Of a stretch of 64,000 nt of DNA, positions 26,104 through 32,909 are shown in pieces. The position numbers were made by a program, and so were the translations under genes. The notes beneath the pieces are model-generated. The model was not told the DNA's origin and ran no database searches. It was given only the letters and a program-made list of their open reading frames with translations. This DNA comes from CAZHPA01 sp964533945. GTDB lineage: Bacteria > Bacillota > Clostridia > Lachnospirales > WRBF01. The stretch spans positions 62,001 through 126,000 of the forward strand of contig CAZHPA010000002.1 in assembly GCA_964533945.1 (NCBI GenBank), given 5' to 3'. The stretch's first letter is position 1. The number at the start of each line of letters is the position of its first letter.

Positions 26104-26760
26104 CTACATTTTAACATGGCTTTTTTCTGTTGTCAAGTTTTTGTTTATGTTTTTATTAACTAATATTTTTAAAACTTTGCGGCGCACTCTTTGAAGTGCG
26201 TTGTCAATAGATTTTTCATCTTTTCTAATTCGTTTTGCAATTTCAGCATAACTTATGCCTTGCAAATACAATAAAAGTACACGCCGTTCAAGTTCGCTTA
26301 AAGATTTGCCTATATAGGATTCAATATAGCTTTTTTCTTCGCGGTTAATAAAGAGTTCTTCAGGGTTTGTAATTTTTCTTTCAGCTAAAACGTCCAAAAA
26401 TGTATTACCAACTTCATCATCAAAAAAAGGTTTATTTAGCGAAACATAAGAATTAAGGGGTATGTGTTTTTGGCGTGTTGCGGCTTTTATAGCAGTTATA
26501 ATTTGACGTGTTATACAAAGTTCGGCGAAAACGCCAAACGAAACAAGCTTATCGGGCTTATAGTCACGAATGGCTTTAAACAGCCCAATCATGCCCTCTT
26601 GAACAATGTCTTCTTTGTCTGCTCCAATAATGAAATATGGACGTGCTTTTACTTTAACTAAATCTTTATATTTGTTAATTATGTAGTCTTGTGCAAGTTT
26701 ATCATTTGAATTAATTAGTTTTAAAACATCTTCATCGGATAGAGTTAAATATTTGCACAT
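26104..26760 (-). CDS. sigH: RNA polymerase sigma factor SigH (early sporulation)
   Basis: Sigma-70 family factor that starts sporulation and stationary-phase transcription. About 218 residues. Region 2 carries IVQEGMIGLFKAIRDYKPDK, and region 4 carries LSELERRVLLLYLQGISYAEIAKRI with its helix-turn-helix. I choose ATG 26760, which has GGGGTG 6 bases ahead; the upstream in-frame GTG at 26769 overlaps that site. It closes the conserved cysS-mrnC-rlmB-yacP-sigH block. Confidence 0.93.
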   Translation of the reverse strand: MCKYLTLSDEDVLKLINSNDKLAQDYIINKYKDLVKVKARPYFIIGADKEDIVQEGMIGLFKAIRDYKPDKLVSFGVFAELCITRQIITAIKAATRQKHIPLNSYVSLNKPFFDDEVGNTFLDVLAERKITNPEELFINREEKSYIESYIGKSLSELERRVLLLYLQGISYAEIAKRIRKDEKSIDNALQRVRRKVLKILVNKNINKNLTTEKSHVKM

Positions 26761-26783
26761 AAAAGTCACCCCATTTTTTTATT

Positions 26784-27308
26784 TCAAATTTTGCCTGTTC
26801 TCATACGCTCAAGCAGTTCGGCTGTTTTTTTATCAACATTATTAATTAGGAGATTGTTTTTGCATGGCTTGTTTTCTATGTATTTCTCCCTTAGCTGCTT
26901 TTTAGTAGCATCAACACGAATTGCAAGCTCCCTTGCTGAAATTCTATATGCCCCTTTGCTTAAAATTATAAGTTGTTCCAAACAATCAGATGTTGCAACT
27001 TCAACAATATTAGTTTTTGCAAGATTAAAAGACGCACGCTCAATGTAATTGTCCGCCGTTTCAGCCTCTTTTGTATATACAATTTTTAATTTGCCATAGC
27101 TTTCAACTTTGCCTATGCTGCCTTTAACTTTATGTGCATCAAAAACAACAACAACTTCTAAACCCGTTGAACCTTGATAATCGGATAGTATTTGCAAGAA
27201 TTTAACTCTTGCATCTTCCAAATTGTCTTCGGCAATAGCTTTTAGCTTGTCCCATGCGAATATTATGTTGTATCCATCAACAAGCAAATATTCCTTCCGT
27301 CTACCCAA
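26784..27308 (-). CDS. yacP: NYN-domain ribonuclease, YacP/Rae1 family
   Basis: 174 residues. The PIN-like NYN fold is marked by YLLVDGYNIIFAW (acidic Asp), VVVVFDAHKV, ETADNYIERAS and EVATSDCLEQLI. In Bacillus the homologue Rae1 cleaves mRNA at the ribosomal A site. TTG start. It lies between rlmB and sigH as in most Firmicutes. Confidence 0.88.
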   Translation of the reverse strand: MGRRKEYLLVDGYNIIFAWDKLKAIAEDNLEDARVKFLQILSDYQGSTGLEVVVVFDAHKVKGSIGKVESYGKLKIVYTKEAETADNYIERASFNLAKTNIVEVATSDCLEQLIILSKGAYRISARELAIRVDATKKQLREKYIENKPCKNNLLINNVDKKTAELLERMRTGKI

Positions 27309-27359
27309 AGCTAATCACCATATTTCTCTAAACAAAGCTTTTTTTATTTTATTTTTATA

Positions 27360-28082
27360 CTAAGATTTATTTTTAGTTATTTGGTACATTAAAATTCCGG
27401 CAGCAACAGAAACATTAAGCGAAGATATTTTGCCAAACATAGGAATGCTCACTATAAAATCGCTTTTTTCTTTAACAAGTCTTGAAACTCCAAAGCCTTC
27501 GTTACCAAGCACTAATGCCAATGCGCAATTAAGGCTTGCACTATAAACGGCTTCGCCAGAAGCATCTGCACAGGCAATCCATAAGCCTTGTTTTTTTAAA
27601 TAGTCGATTGTAGTTGAAATATTTGTTACTTTTGCAACCAAAACGTGTTCGGTTGCGCCGGCAGATGTTTTAATAACGGTTTCTGTTAAAGAAGCCGAAC
27701 GCCTTTTAGAAATTATAATTCCATGAACCGAAAAGGCTTCCGCCGTTCTAATTATTGCGCCTAAATTGTGGGGGTCCATTATTTCGTCTAATATTAAAAT
27801 AAATGGTTGCTCCCCTTTTTCTTTTGCACTTTGCAAAATATCTTCAACTTCAACGTACTTAGAAGCAGGGCAAATAGCAATTACTCCTTGATGATTTAGT
27901 CCTTCGGCTAAAAGCTCTAACTTTTGTTTTGCCGTTTTTTGAACAACGATTCCTTGCTCTTTTGCTTTTGCAACTATAACTTTAAGTGTTCCTTCTATTT
28001 CATCTGTTTTAATTAACAGCTTGTCTATTTCTTTGTTGTTATTTAAAGCTTCTAAAACGGCTTTTCGTCCGATTATATACAT
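27360..28082 (-). CDS. rlmB: 23S rRNA (guanosine-2251-2'-O)-methyltransferase
   Basis: SPOUT-family rRNA methyltransferase of 240 residues. A short N-terminal substrate-binding domain (IIGRKAVLEALNN) is followed by the three SpoU motifs: ILDEIMDPHNLGAIIRTAEAF, LVLGNEGFGVSRLV and SLNVSVAAGILMYQ. It methylates 23S rRNA in the peptidyl transferase P-loop. Its place next to mrnC, a rRNA maturase, fits that role. Confidence 0.92.
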   Translation of the reverse strand: MYIIGRKAVLEALNNNKEIDKLLIKTDEIEGTLKVIVAKAKEQGIVVQKTAKQKLELLAEGLNHQGVIAICPASKYVEVEDILQSAKEKGEQPFILILDEIMDPHNLGAIIRTAEAFSVHGIIISKRRSASLTETVIKTSAGATEHVLVAKVTNISTTIDYLKKQGLWIACADASGEAVYSASLNCALALVLGNEGFGVSRLVKEKSDFIVSIPMFGKISSLNVSVAAGILMYQITKNKS

Positions 28083-28122
28083 AAATTTTCCCTTTCAATT
28101 TAAGGTCAAGTTTAGTTCAAAT

Positions 28123-28539
28123 TTAATTCAAGTTTTTCAGATTTAGGCAAATATCAAAAAGTTCCAAAATGCGCTCGTTTTTGCCTTTTAAAAACAAATA
28201 TCCAAACAATGCCTCAAGCCCCGTTGCGTGCCTGTAATCTAAGACAGAGGCATTTTTTGAAGATGTATATGACTTTGCATTTCTTCCCCACTTTAAAATT
28301 GCAGTTTCTTCATCACTTAAATAGTCAAGCAGCTTAAAATACATTTTAGCTTGAGCAGCGGCGTTAACTATAGATTTTGAATTTTTGTGCATATTATTTA
28401 CTGATGTTTTGCCTTTATTTAAAACATATGTTCTAACTAAAAGTTCAAAAACAGCATCACCCAAATATGCTAAACCAAGTGGGGAATAATCAGTATCTTT
28501 AGTTATACTATTCTTTAATGCATTTAAAAATTCATTCAT
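28123..28539 (-). CDS. mrnC: Mini-ribonuclease 3
   Basis: 138 residues, an RNase III catalytic domain without the double-stranded RNA binding domain. The signature LGLAYLGDAVFELLVRTYV contains catalytic Asp residues, and RHATGLEALFGYLFL completes the site. It matures 23S rRNA ends. It overlaps the cysS stop by 4 bases, so translation is coupled. Confidence 0.92.
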   Translation of the reverse strand: MNEFLNALKNSITKDTDYSPLGLAYLGDAVFELLVRTYVLNKGKTSVNNMHKNSKSIVNAAAQAKMYFKLLDYLSDEETAILKWGRNAKSYTSSKNASVLDYRHATGLEALFGYLFLKGKNERILELFDICLNLKNLN

Positions 28540-29945
28540 TTAACTACTTTCCACCTAACGCCGCTTCTTGTATCTTCCAAAACAACGTTTAATGCACTTA
28601 ATTTTTCTCTAATTTGGTCGGCGGTTTTATAGTCTTTGTTTTCCTTAGCAATCTTCCTTTGCTCAATTAAAGCTTCAACTTCTGCTTCAAAGTTTGATTC
28701 AATTGTATTTTCTGCTTTTAAAGCAATCCCTAAAATATCGCAAAGAGCAACAATTTTATCATGTATTGCTTTAACAAAAGGAATAGATGAACTTTGCGTT
28801 GCGTTAATATTAGCAAATTTAACAAATTCAAAAATTGCTGTAACAGCATCGGCAGTGTTAAAGTCGTCATCCATGCTTTGTTCAAATTGAGTTTTAAATT
28901 TATCACATTCATTTAAAAGTATTGTTTCTGAACTGTGAATATTTTGCTCTTTTAAATTATCCATTAGAAACTGTAAATCAAAAATGCAATTTTTAATACG
29001 ATTAAGGCTATTTTCAGCAGACTGCATTAATTCTTCGCTAAAATTAAGAGGGTTTCTGTAGTGAGCTGAAAGCATAAAAAATCTAATAACGCTATGGTCA
29101 AATTTTTCGGCAATTTCACGCAATGTAAAAAAGTTTCCTGTAGATTTAGACATTTTTTTATTGTCAACATTTATAAATCCGTTATGAAGCCAATATTTAG
29201 CAAATGGTTTACCATTTGCAGCTTCGCTTTGTGCAATTTCATTTTCATGATGAGGAAAAATTAAATCTTCTCCACCAGCATGAATATCTATTGAATCGCC
29301 TAAATATTTTTTTGCCATAGCAGAGCATTCAATATGCCAGCCGGGTCTTCCTTCTCCCCAAGGAGAACTCCATTTAGGCTCATTTTGTTTTGCAGGCTTC
29401 CAAAGTACAAAATCCATTGGGTTTTGCTTTTCAGAATCAACGGCAATTCTAATGCCAACTTCCAGTTCATCTATATTTTTTTTGGAAAGTTTGCCGTAAT
29501 GTTCAAATTTTTCTGTATTAAAATATACTGTTCCATTTTTTTCATAGGCAAAGCCTTTATCTATTAATATTTTAACCATATTAATAATTTCATCTATTTC
29601 TTCCGTAACACGAGGGTTTTTTGTTGCTTCCTTAATGTTTAAATTTTTTGCATCAAGCTTAGTTTCTTCTATATATTTGTTCGCTATTGCTTCCATAGTT
29701 GAATTTTCTTCATTTGCACGTTTAATTATTTTGTCATCAACATCTGTGAAATTTTGAACATAATTAACATTGTAACCTTTATATTCTAAATATCTTCTTA
29801 TTGTATCAAAAATAATATATGGACGTGCATTTCCTATGTGAATATAATTATAGACCGTTGGGCCACATACATACATAGTAACGTTATTTTCAACTAACGG
29901 AACAAATTGCTCTTTTTTTCTTGAAAGTGTATTGTATAATTTCAT
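28536..29945 (-). CDS. cysS: Cysteinyl-tRNA synthetase
   Basis: Class I aminoacyl-tRNA synthetase of 469 residues. HIGH-type motif in YNYIHIGNARPY, KMSKS in NKKMSKSTGNF, and zinc ligands around YVCGPTVY, HIECSAMA and HHENEIAQSE. It overlaps cysE by 4 bases (ATGA), forming a cysteine supply and charging unit. Confidence 0.96.
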   Translation of the reverse strand: MKLYNTLSRKKEQFVPLVENNVTMYVCGPTVYNYIHIGNARPYIIFDTIRRYLEYKGYNVNYVQNFTDVDDKIIKRANEENSTMEAIANKYIEETKLDAKNLNIKEATKNPRVTEEIDEIINMVKILIDKGFAYEKNGTVYFNTEKFEHYGKLSKKNIDELEVGIRIAVDSEKQNPMDFVLWKPAKQNEPKWSSPWGEGRPGWHIECSAMAKKYLGDSIDIHAGGEDLIFPHHENEIAQSEAANGKPFAKYWLHNGFINVDNKKMSKSTGNFFTLREIAEKFDHSVIRFFMLSAHYRNPLNFSEELMQSAENSLNRIKNCIFDLQFLMDNLKEQNIHSSETILLNECDKFKTQFEQSMDDDFNTADAVTAIFEFVKFANINATQSSSIPFVKAIHDKIVALCDILGIALKAENTIESNFEAEVEALIEQRKIAKENKDYKTADQIREKLSALNVVLEDTRSGVRWKVVK

Positions 29946-30574
29946 TTTTTGGCTCCTTCAATTTTTCTTTCCAATTCTTCTATTTTTACTCTAAGTTTGC
30001 ATATTTCCATACTTACAGGGTCTGGAAAACGAACTTGGTCTAAAATATCTGGGGAATTTTCATTAGCTATTTTCCTAGCAACAATTCTGCCGGGTATACC
30101 AACGACTGTTGAATTTTCAGGCACGCTTTGCAAAACAACAGAACCTGCACCAATACGGCAATTATCGCCTATTTCTAAAGGGCCTAAAACTTTAACCCCG
30201 GAACCAATCATAACATTATTTCCAATTGTCGGGTGACGTTTACCTTGGTCTTTGCCCGTTCCACCTAATGTTACCCCTTGGTATATTAAAACATCATCTC
30301 CCAATTCAGCGGTTTCCCCTATAACAACGCCCATTCCGTGGTCTATAAACAGCCTTTTCCCTATTTTGGCTCCGGGGTGTATTTCTATTCCTGTTATTAA
30401 ACGTGAAAACTGAGAAATTAGTCTTGATAGAAAGAATAACTTGTTTTCATATAAAAAATGAGCTGCTTTATGCAAAGAAACAGCCCAAAACGAAGGATAT
30501 AATATTACTTCAAGGCTGCTTTTAATTGCCGGGTCGCGCCGCTTAATTGTTTCTATAGTTTCTTTAAAAAACAT
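29942..30574 (-). CDS. cysE: Serine O-acetyltransferase
   Basis: First step of cysteine synthesis: acetyl-CoA plus L-serine gives O-acetylserine. 210 residues, the short form. The left-handed beta-helix carries IHPGAKIGKRLFIDHGMGVVIGE with the catalytic His, and YQGVTLGGTGKDQGKRHP. The C-terminal tail is longer than minimal and coiled-coil-like (KLRVKIEELERKIEGAKK). ATG start. Confidence 0.93.
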   Translation of the reverse strand: MFFKETIETIKRRDPAIKSSLEVILYPSFWAVSLHKAAHFLYENKLFFLSRLISQFSRLITGIEIHPGAKIGKRLFIDHGMGVVIGETAELGDDVLIYQGVTLGGTGKDQGKRHPTIGNNVMIGSGVKVLGPLEIGDNCRIGAGSVVLQSVPENSTVVGIPGRIVARKIANENSPDILDQVRFPDPVSMEICKLRVKIEELERKIEGAKK

Positions 30575-30606
30575 TTTTGCTACCTTCCAATCTTTATGCT
30601 TTACAT

Positions 30607-31095
30607 TTACGTATTTTTTTCAAGCAGACAAACCGCTTTTGCCGAAATGCCAAGTTCAGAACCTGTAAACCCCAAACCTTCTTCTGTTGTTGCTTTAACA
30701 CTTACGCAATCATTAGGCACATTAAGACAACTTGCTATGTTTTCTGCCATCATATTAATATATGGTGCAAGCTTAGGTTTTTGTGCAACAATTACAGAAT
30801 CAACGTTAACAACAGAATATCCATTTTCATCTAAAACAACTTTAACTTTTTTAAGAAGCTTTAAGCTGCTAATATCTTTAAACTGTTCGCTTGTGTCAGG
30901 AAAAAGCTTTCCAATATCGCCTTTTGCCATAGCTCCTAACAAAGCGTCCATAATTGCATGAATTAAAACATCGGCATCAGAATGACCTAAAAGCCCTTTT
31001 TCAAAAGGAATTAAAACTCCACCTAAAGTTAATTTGCGGTTTTCAACTAATTTGTGTACATCGTATCCTATTCCAATTCTTTGAATATTAAACAC
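30607..31095 (-). CDS. ispF: 2-C-methyl-D-erythritol 2,4-cyclodiphosphate synthase
   Basis: Non-mevalonate isoprenoid enzyme of 162 residues. Zinc and substrate motifs are RIGIGYDVHKL, GLLGHSDADVLIHAIMDALLGA and the C-terminal KATTEEGLGFTGSELGI. The start is unusual: GTG 31095 directly abuts and overlaps the AGGGGG box, while an in-frame ATT codon at 31086-31084 has ideal spacing to it. It heads the cysE-cysS-mrnC-rlmB block. Confidence 0.93.
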   Translation of the reverse strand: MFNIQRIGIGYDVHKLVENRKLTLGGVLIPFEKGLLGHSDADVLIHAIMDALLGAMAKGDIGKLFPDTSEQFKDISSLKLLKKVKVVLDENGYSVVNVDSVIVAQKPKLAPYINMMAENIASCLNVPNDCVSVKATTEEGLGFTGSELGISAKAVCLLEKNT

Positions 31096-31144
31096 CCCCT
31101 GTTTAACTGCTTGCTAAATATAAGGCAAATTAATTATGAAATAG

Positions 31145-31191
31145 AAAAAACTGCTATATAATCTTTTATAAAGACTACACGGCAGTTTTTT
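31145..31191 (-). terminator. Intrinsic terminator after the tRNA-Pro/tRNA-Met pair
   Basis: AAAAAACTGC pairs with GCAGTTTTTT around a long loop. On the minus strand it ends in a T-run, between tRNA-Met and ispF. Confidence 0.7.
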
Positions 31192-31217
31192 GCCAAGTTG
31201 CTCTTATTAAGCGATAA

Positions 31218-31291
31218 TAGCGGCGGACGGACTTGAACCGCCGACCGTTCGGGTATGAACCGAATGCTCTAGCCAACTGAGCTACGCCGCC
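31218..31291 (-). tRNA. tRNA-Met (CAT)
   Basis: 74 bases: acceptor GGCGGCG/CGCCGCT, D-arm GCTC...GAGC, anticodon arm TTCGG-TTCATAC-CCGAA with CAT, and T-arm GGCGG-TTCAAGT-CCGTC. It lacks the initiator's three G-C pairs in the anticodon stem, so it is the elongator Met or a CAT-anticodon Ile tRNA. Confidence 0.9.
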
Positions 31292-31331
31292 TTATTGAAA
31301 AGTATTTTAAAACATTTTATATAACGTTAAA

Positions 31332-31405
31332 TCTGGGTGACAAGATTTGAACTTGCGACCTCTAGACCCCCAGTCTAGCGCGCTACCAAGCTACGCCACA
31401 CCCAG
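31332..31405 (-). tRNA. tRNA-Pro (GGG)
   Basis: 74 bases: acceptor CTGGGTG/CACCCAG, anticodon arm CTAGA-CTGGGGG-TCTAG with GGG, T-arm GCAAG-TTCAAAT-CTTGT. First gene of a tRNA-Pro/tRNA-Met pair. Confidence 0.92.
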
Positions 31406-31461
31406 ACACTAAGAGTCATGTTAAGTGTTTAAAACTATAAGCTAAACTTGCCATGTATTGC

Positions 31462-31490
31462 ATTTTAGCAGAAACGTAATTGCTTGTCAA
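31462..31490 (-). promoter_or_regulatory. SigA-type promoter of the tRNA-Pro/tRNA-Met unit
   Basis: On the minus strand TTGACA (31490-31485), 17 bases, TAAAAT (31467-31462). About 57 bases upstream of tRNA-Pro. The rest of 31406-31678 shows nothing else clear. Confidence 0.75.
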
Positions 31491-31678
31491 TAGTTTTTTT
31501 GAAATAAATTTTAAATTTTAGCGTTGTTTTGTTTAGTTTTAACATAAGGGTGCTATTAAGTTAGGCCTAAGTTAATAATTGTAATTAAGTGGGTTTTATA
31601 GTATTTTAGGGAAAATATTATTATTTTACATTTTAATGTATTATCCAAAATAGAAATTTATATAATTGGAAGTAACTT

Positions 31679-32044
31679 ATGATTACAAGGATACAAACAA
31701 ATTGTGGTGATGACACTTGTTCATCTTGCGTTATTGCTGGTGACTTTATCTTTTTGGCACATCACGGTGGTGGGCACGACAAAAAAGAGATTGTTCACCA
31801 AGTAAGAGCTACGTTTGAAAGTATGAAGAAAACACTAGAAAACGTTGGTGCGACACTTGACGATGTAGTGCAACTAAATTTTTATATTAAAAATGTTGAA
31901 GATTTCCGCAAAGGTGCAGATGCATTTAGTGAGTATTTCAAGAGCGGTGCTCCTGCGAGAATGACAGTTGTGACAGAATTTATAGGAGAAAACTGTTTAT
32001 GCCAAATGAACGCAATTGCATATAAGCCTAACCACACCAGTTGA
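31679..32044 (+). CDS. RidA-family (YjgF/YER057c) protein
   Basis: 121 residues. RidA proteins hydrolyse reactive enamine/imine intermediates produced by PLP enzymes. Family motifs are TFESMKKTLENVGATLDDVVQ, FYIKNVEDF and the substrate-binding Arg in APARMTVVTEF. The central loop (HHGGGHDKKEIVHQ) is more divergent than in canonical RidA, so it may belong to another Rid subgroup. The ribosome binding site is weak (GGAAG). It is a single-gene unit. Confidence 0.85.
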   Translation: MITRIQTNCGDDTCSSCVIAGDFIFLAHHGGGHDKKEIVHQVRATFESMKKTLENVGATLDDVVQLNFYIKNVEDFRKGADAFSEYFKSGAPARMTVVTEFIGENCLCQMNAIAYKPNHTS

Positions 32045-32102
32045 GTATAACATTTGTATTGAACTAAGTAATTATAATATAATAAATAAAACAATCACGA
32101 AA

Positions 32103-32137
32103 AACAGCCCCCTTGAAAATCTTGGTGGCTGTTCTTG
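32103..32137 (+). terminator. Terminator after the RidA gene
   Basis: ACAGCC...GGCTGT hairpin with additional imperfect CC/GG pairing, followed by a short T-run. Confidence 0.65.
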
Positions 32138-32167
32138 CTGAAAAATGTCTTTAGTCCCGACTTGATA

Positions 32168-32196
32168 TTGACAGTATAATGATAAAAATGTATAAT
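32168..32196 (+). promoter_or_regulatory. Consensus SigA promoter of the cohesin/dockerin genes
   Basis: TTGACA at 32168-32173, 17 bases, TATAAT at 32191-32196. Both hexamers match consensus exactly, so strong expression is expected. Confidence 0.85.
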
Positions 32197-32349
32197 AATT
32201 TTTAAAGCATACATGCGTTTATATTATTTGTTAATAACTAAATTTGCAATCTAAGTTTTTTTAGGGGGGCGAAATCAAACAGATTAAAAACTTTAGCTTT
32301 CATTTTTTTGTGCATGAAAAGTATTAAAAATAAAGGAAGGTGCTAATTA

Positions 32350-32892
32350 ATGTTAAAATCAATTAAAGCAATGTTTTCTTTAGCAGTTATTACAGCTGTA
32401 ACTTTTTCAAGCTCTGTTGTTTCTTTTGGTTTAGAAATTAATTCTGTAGAAGCGGTTGGCGGTCAACAAGCTTCTGGTGATAAAATTAGCTCCAGCGTAT
32501 ATACTACTGAAGAAGGCTATATTATTACACAGCCAAAACTAACGGTTCAACAATTTTTGCAAAATGTTACTCCAAGTGGAAGAGTTACAGTTTATAAAGG
32601 CACAACACAACAAACAAATCAAACAACTATTGCAACTTCAATGGAAGCTAGGCTTTATGATGGCTCGAATGTTATTGACACTTTAACACTGGCTGTTTTA
32701 GGCGACACTAGCGGAAGCGGCACAGTTTCTTCTGGTGATGCATTAAGGGTTTTGCAACATACAACCAAAAAAATAACCTTAACACCAGTGCAACAAAAAG
32801 CAGCCGATGTTACAGGCAAAGACGGCGTTAGTTCATTCGATGCTCTCAATATATTGCAGTTTTCATCAGGAAGAATAACAGAATTTAAATAA
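32350..32892 (+). CDS. Small secreted dockerin-like protein
   Basis: 180 residues with a signal peptide (residues 1-27) and a ~90-residue beta-rich module (LTVQQFLQNVTPSGRVTVY). The C-terminal domain, about residues 117-178, has dockerin layout: two EF-hand-like loops, GDTSGSGTVSSGDALRVLQ and ADVTGKDGVSSFDALNILQ, each followed by a helix. The calcium ligands at loop positions 3 and 5 are altered (Ser-Ser and Thr-Lys), so calcium binding may be weak. It lies 17 bases upstream of the cohesin-SLH gene and probably shares its strong promoter. Confidence 0.8.
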   Translation: MLKSIKAMFSLAVITAVTFSSSVVSFGLEINSVEAVGGQQASGDKISSSVYTTEEGYIITQPKLTVQQFLQNVTPSGRVTVYKGTTQQTNQTTIATSMEARLYDGSNVIDTLTLAVLGDTSGSGTVSSGDALRVLQHTTKKITLTPVQQKAADVTGKDGVSSFDALNILQFSSGRITEFK

Positions 32893-32909
32893 TTTACAGA
32901 GGTGATAAG

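Larger units (their letters stand above)
32045..32349 (+). other. 305-base intergenic region with terminator, promoter and long leader
   Basis: Contains a terminator for the RidA gene (32103-32137), a near-perfect promoter (32168-32196) and a leader of about 145 bases before the dockerin-like gene. The leader has a G-rich GGGGGGCGAAATC stretch at about 32264-32276 and a T-run at 32302-32310, then AAAGGAAGG. I recognise no known riboswitch class. Confidence 0.6.

Noticed and set aside
30577..30961. Plus-strand ORFs opposite ispF
   Set aside because: Antisense shadows of a well-supported conserved gene.
31081..31291. T-box or cysteine-responsive leader ahead of the ispF-cysE-cysS block
   Set aside because: The gap holds only a terminator for the tRNA pair; no T-box AGGGUGG-type element was found, and ispF rather than cysE or cysS is first.
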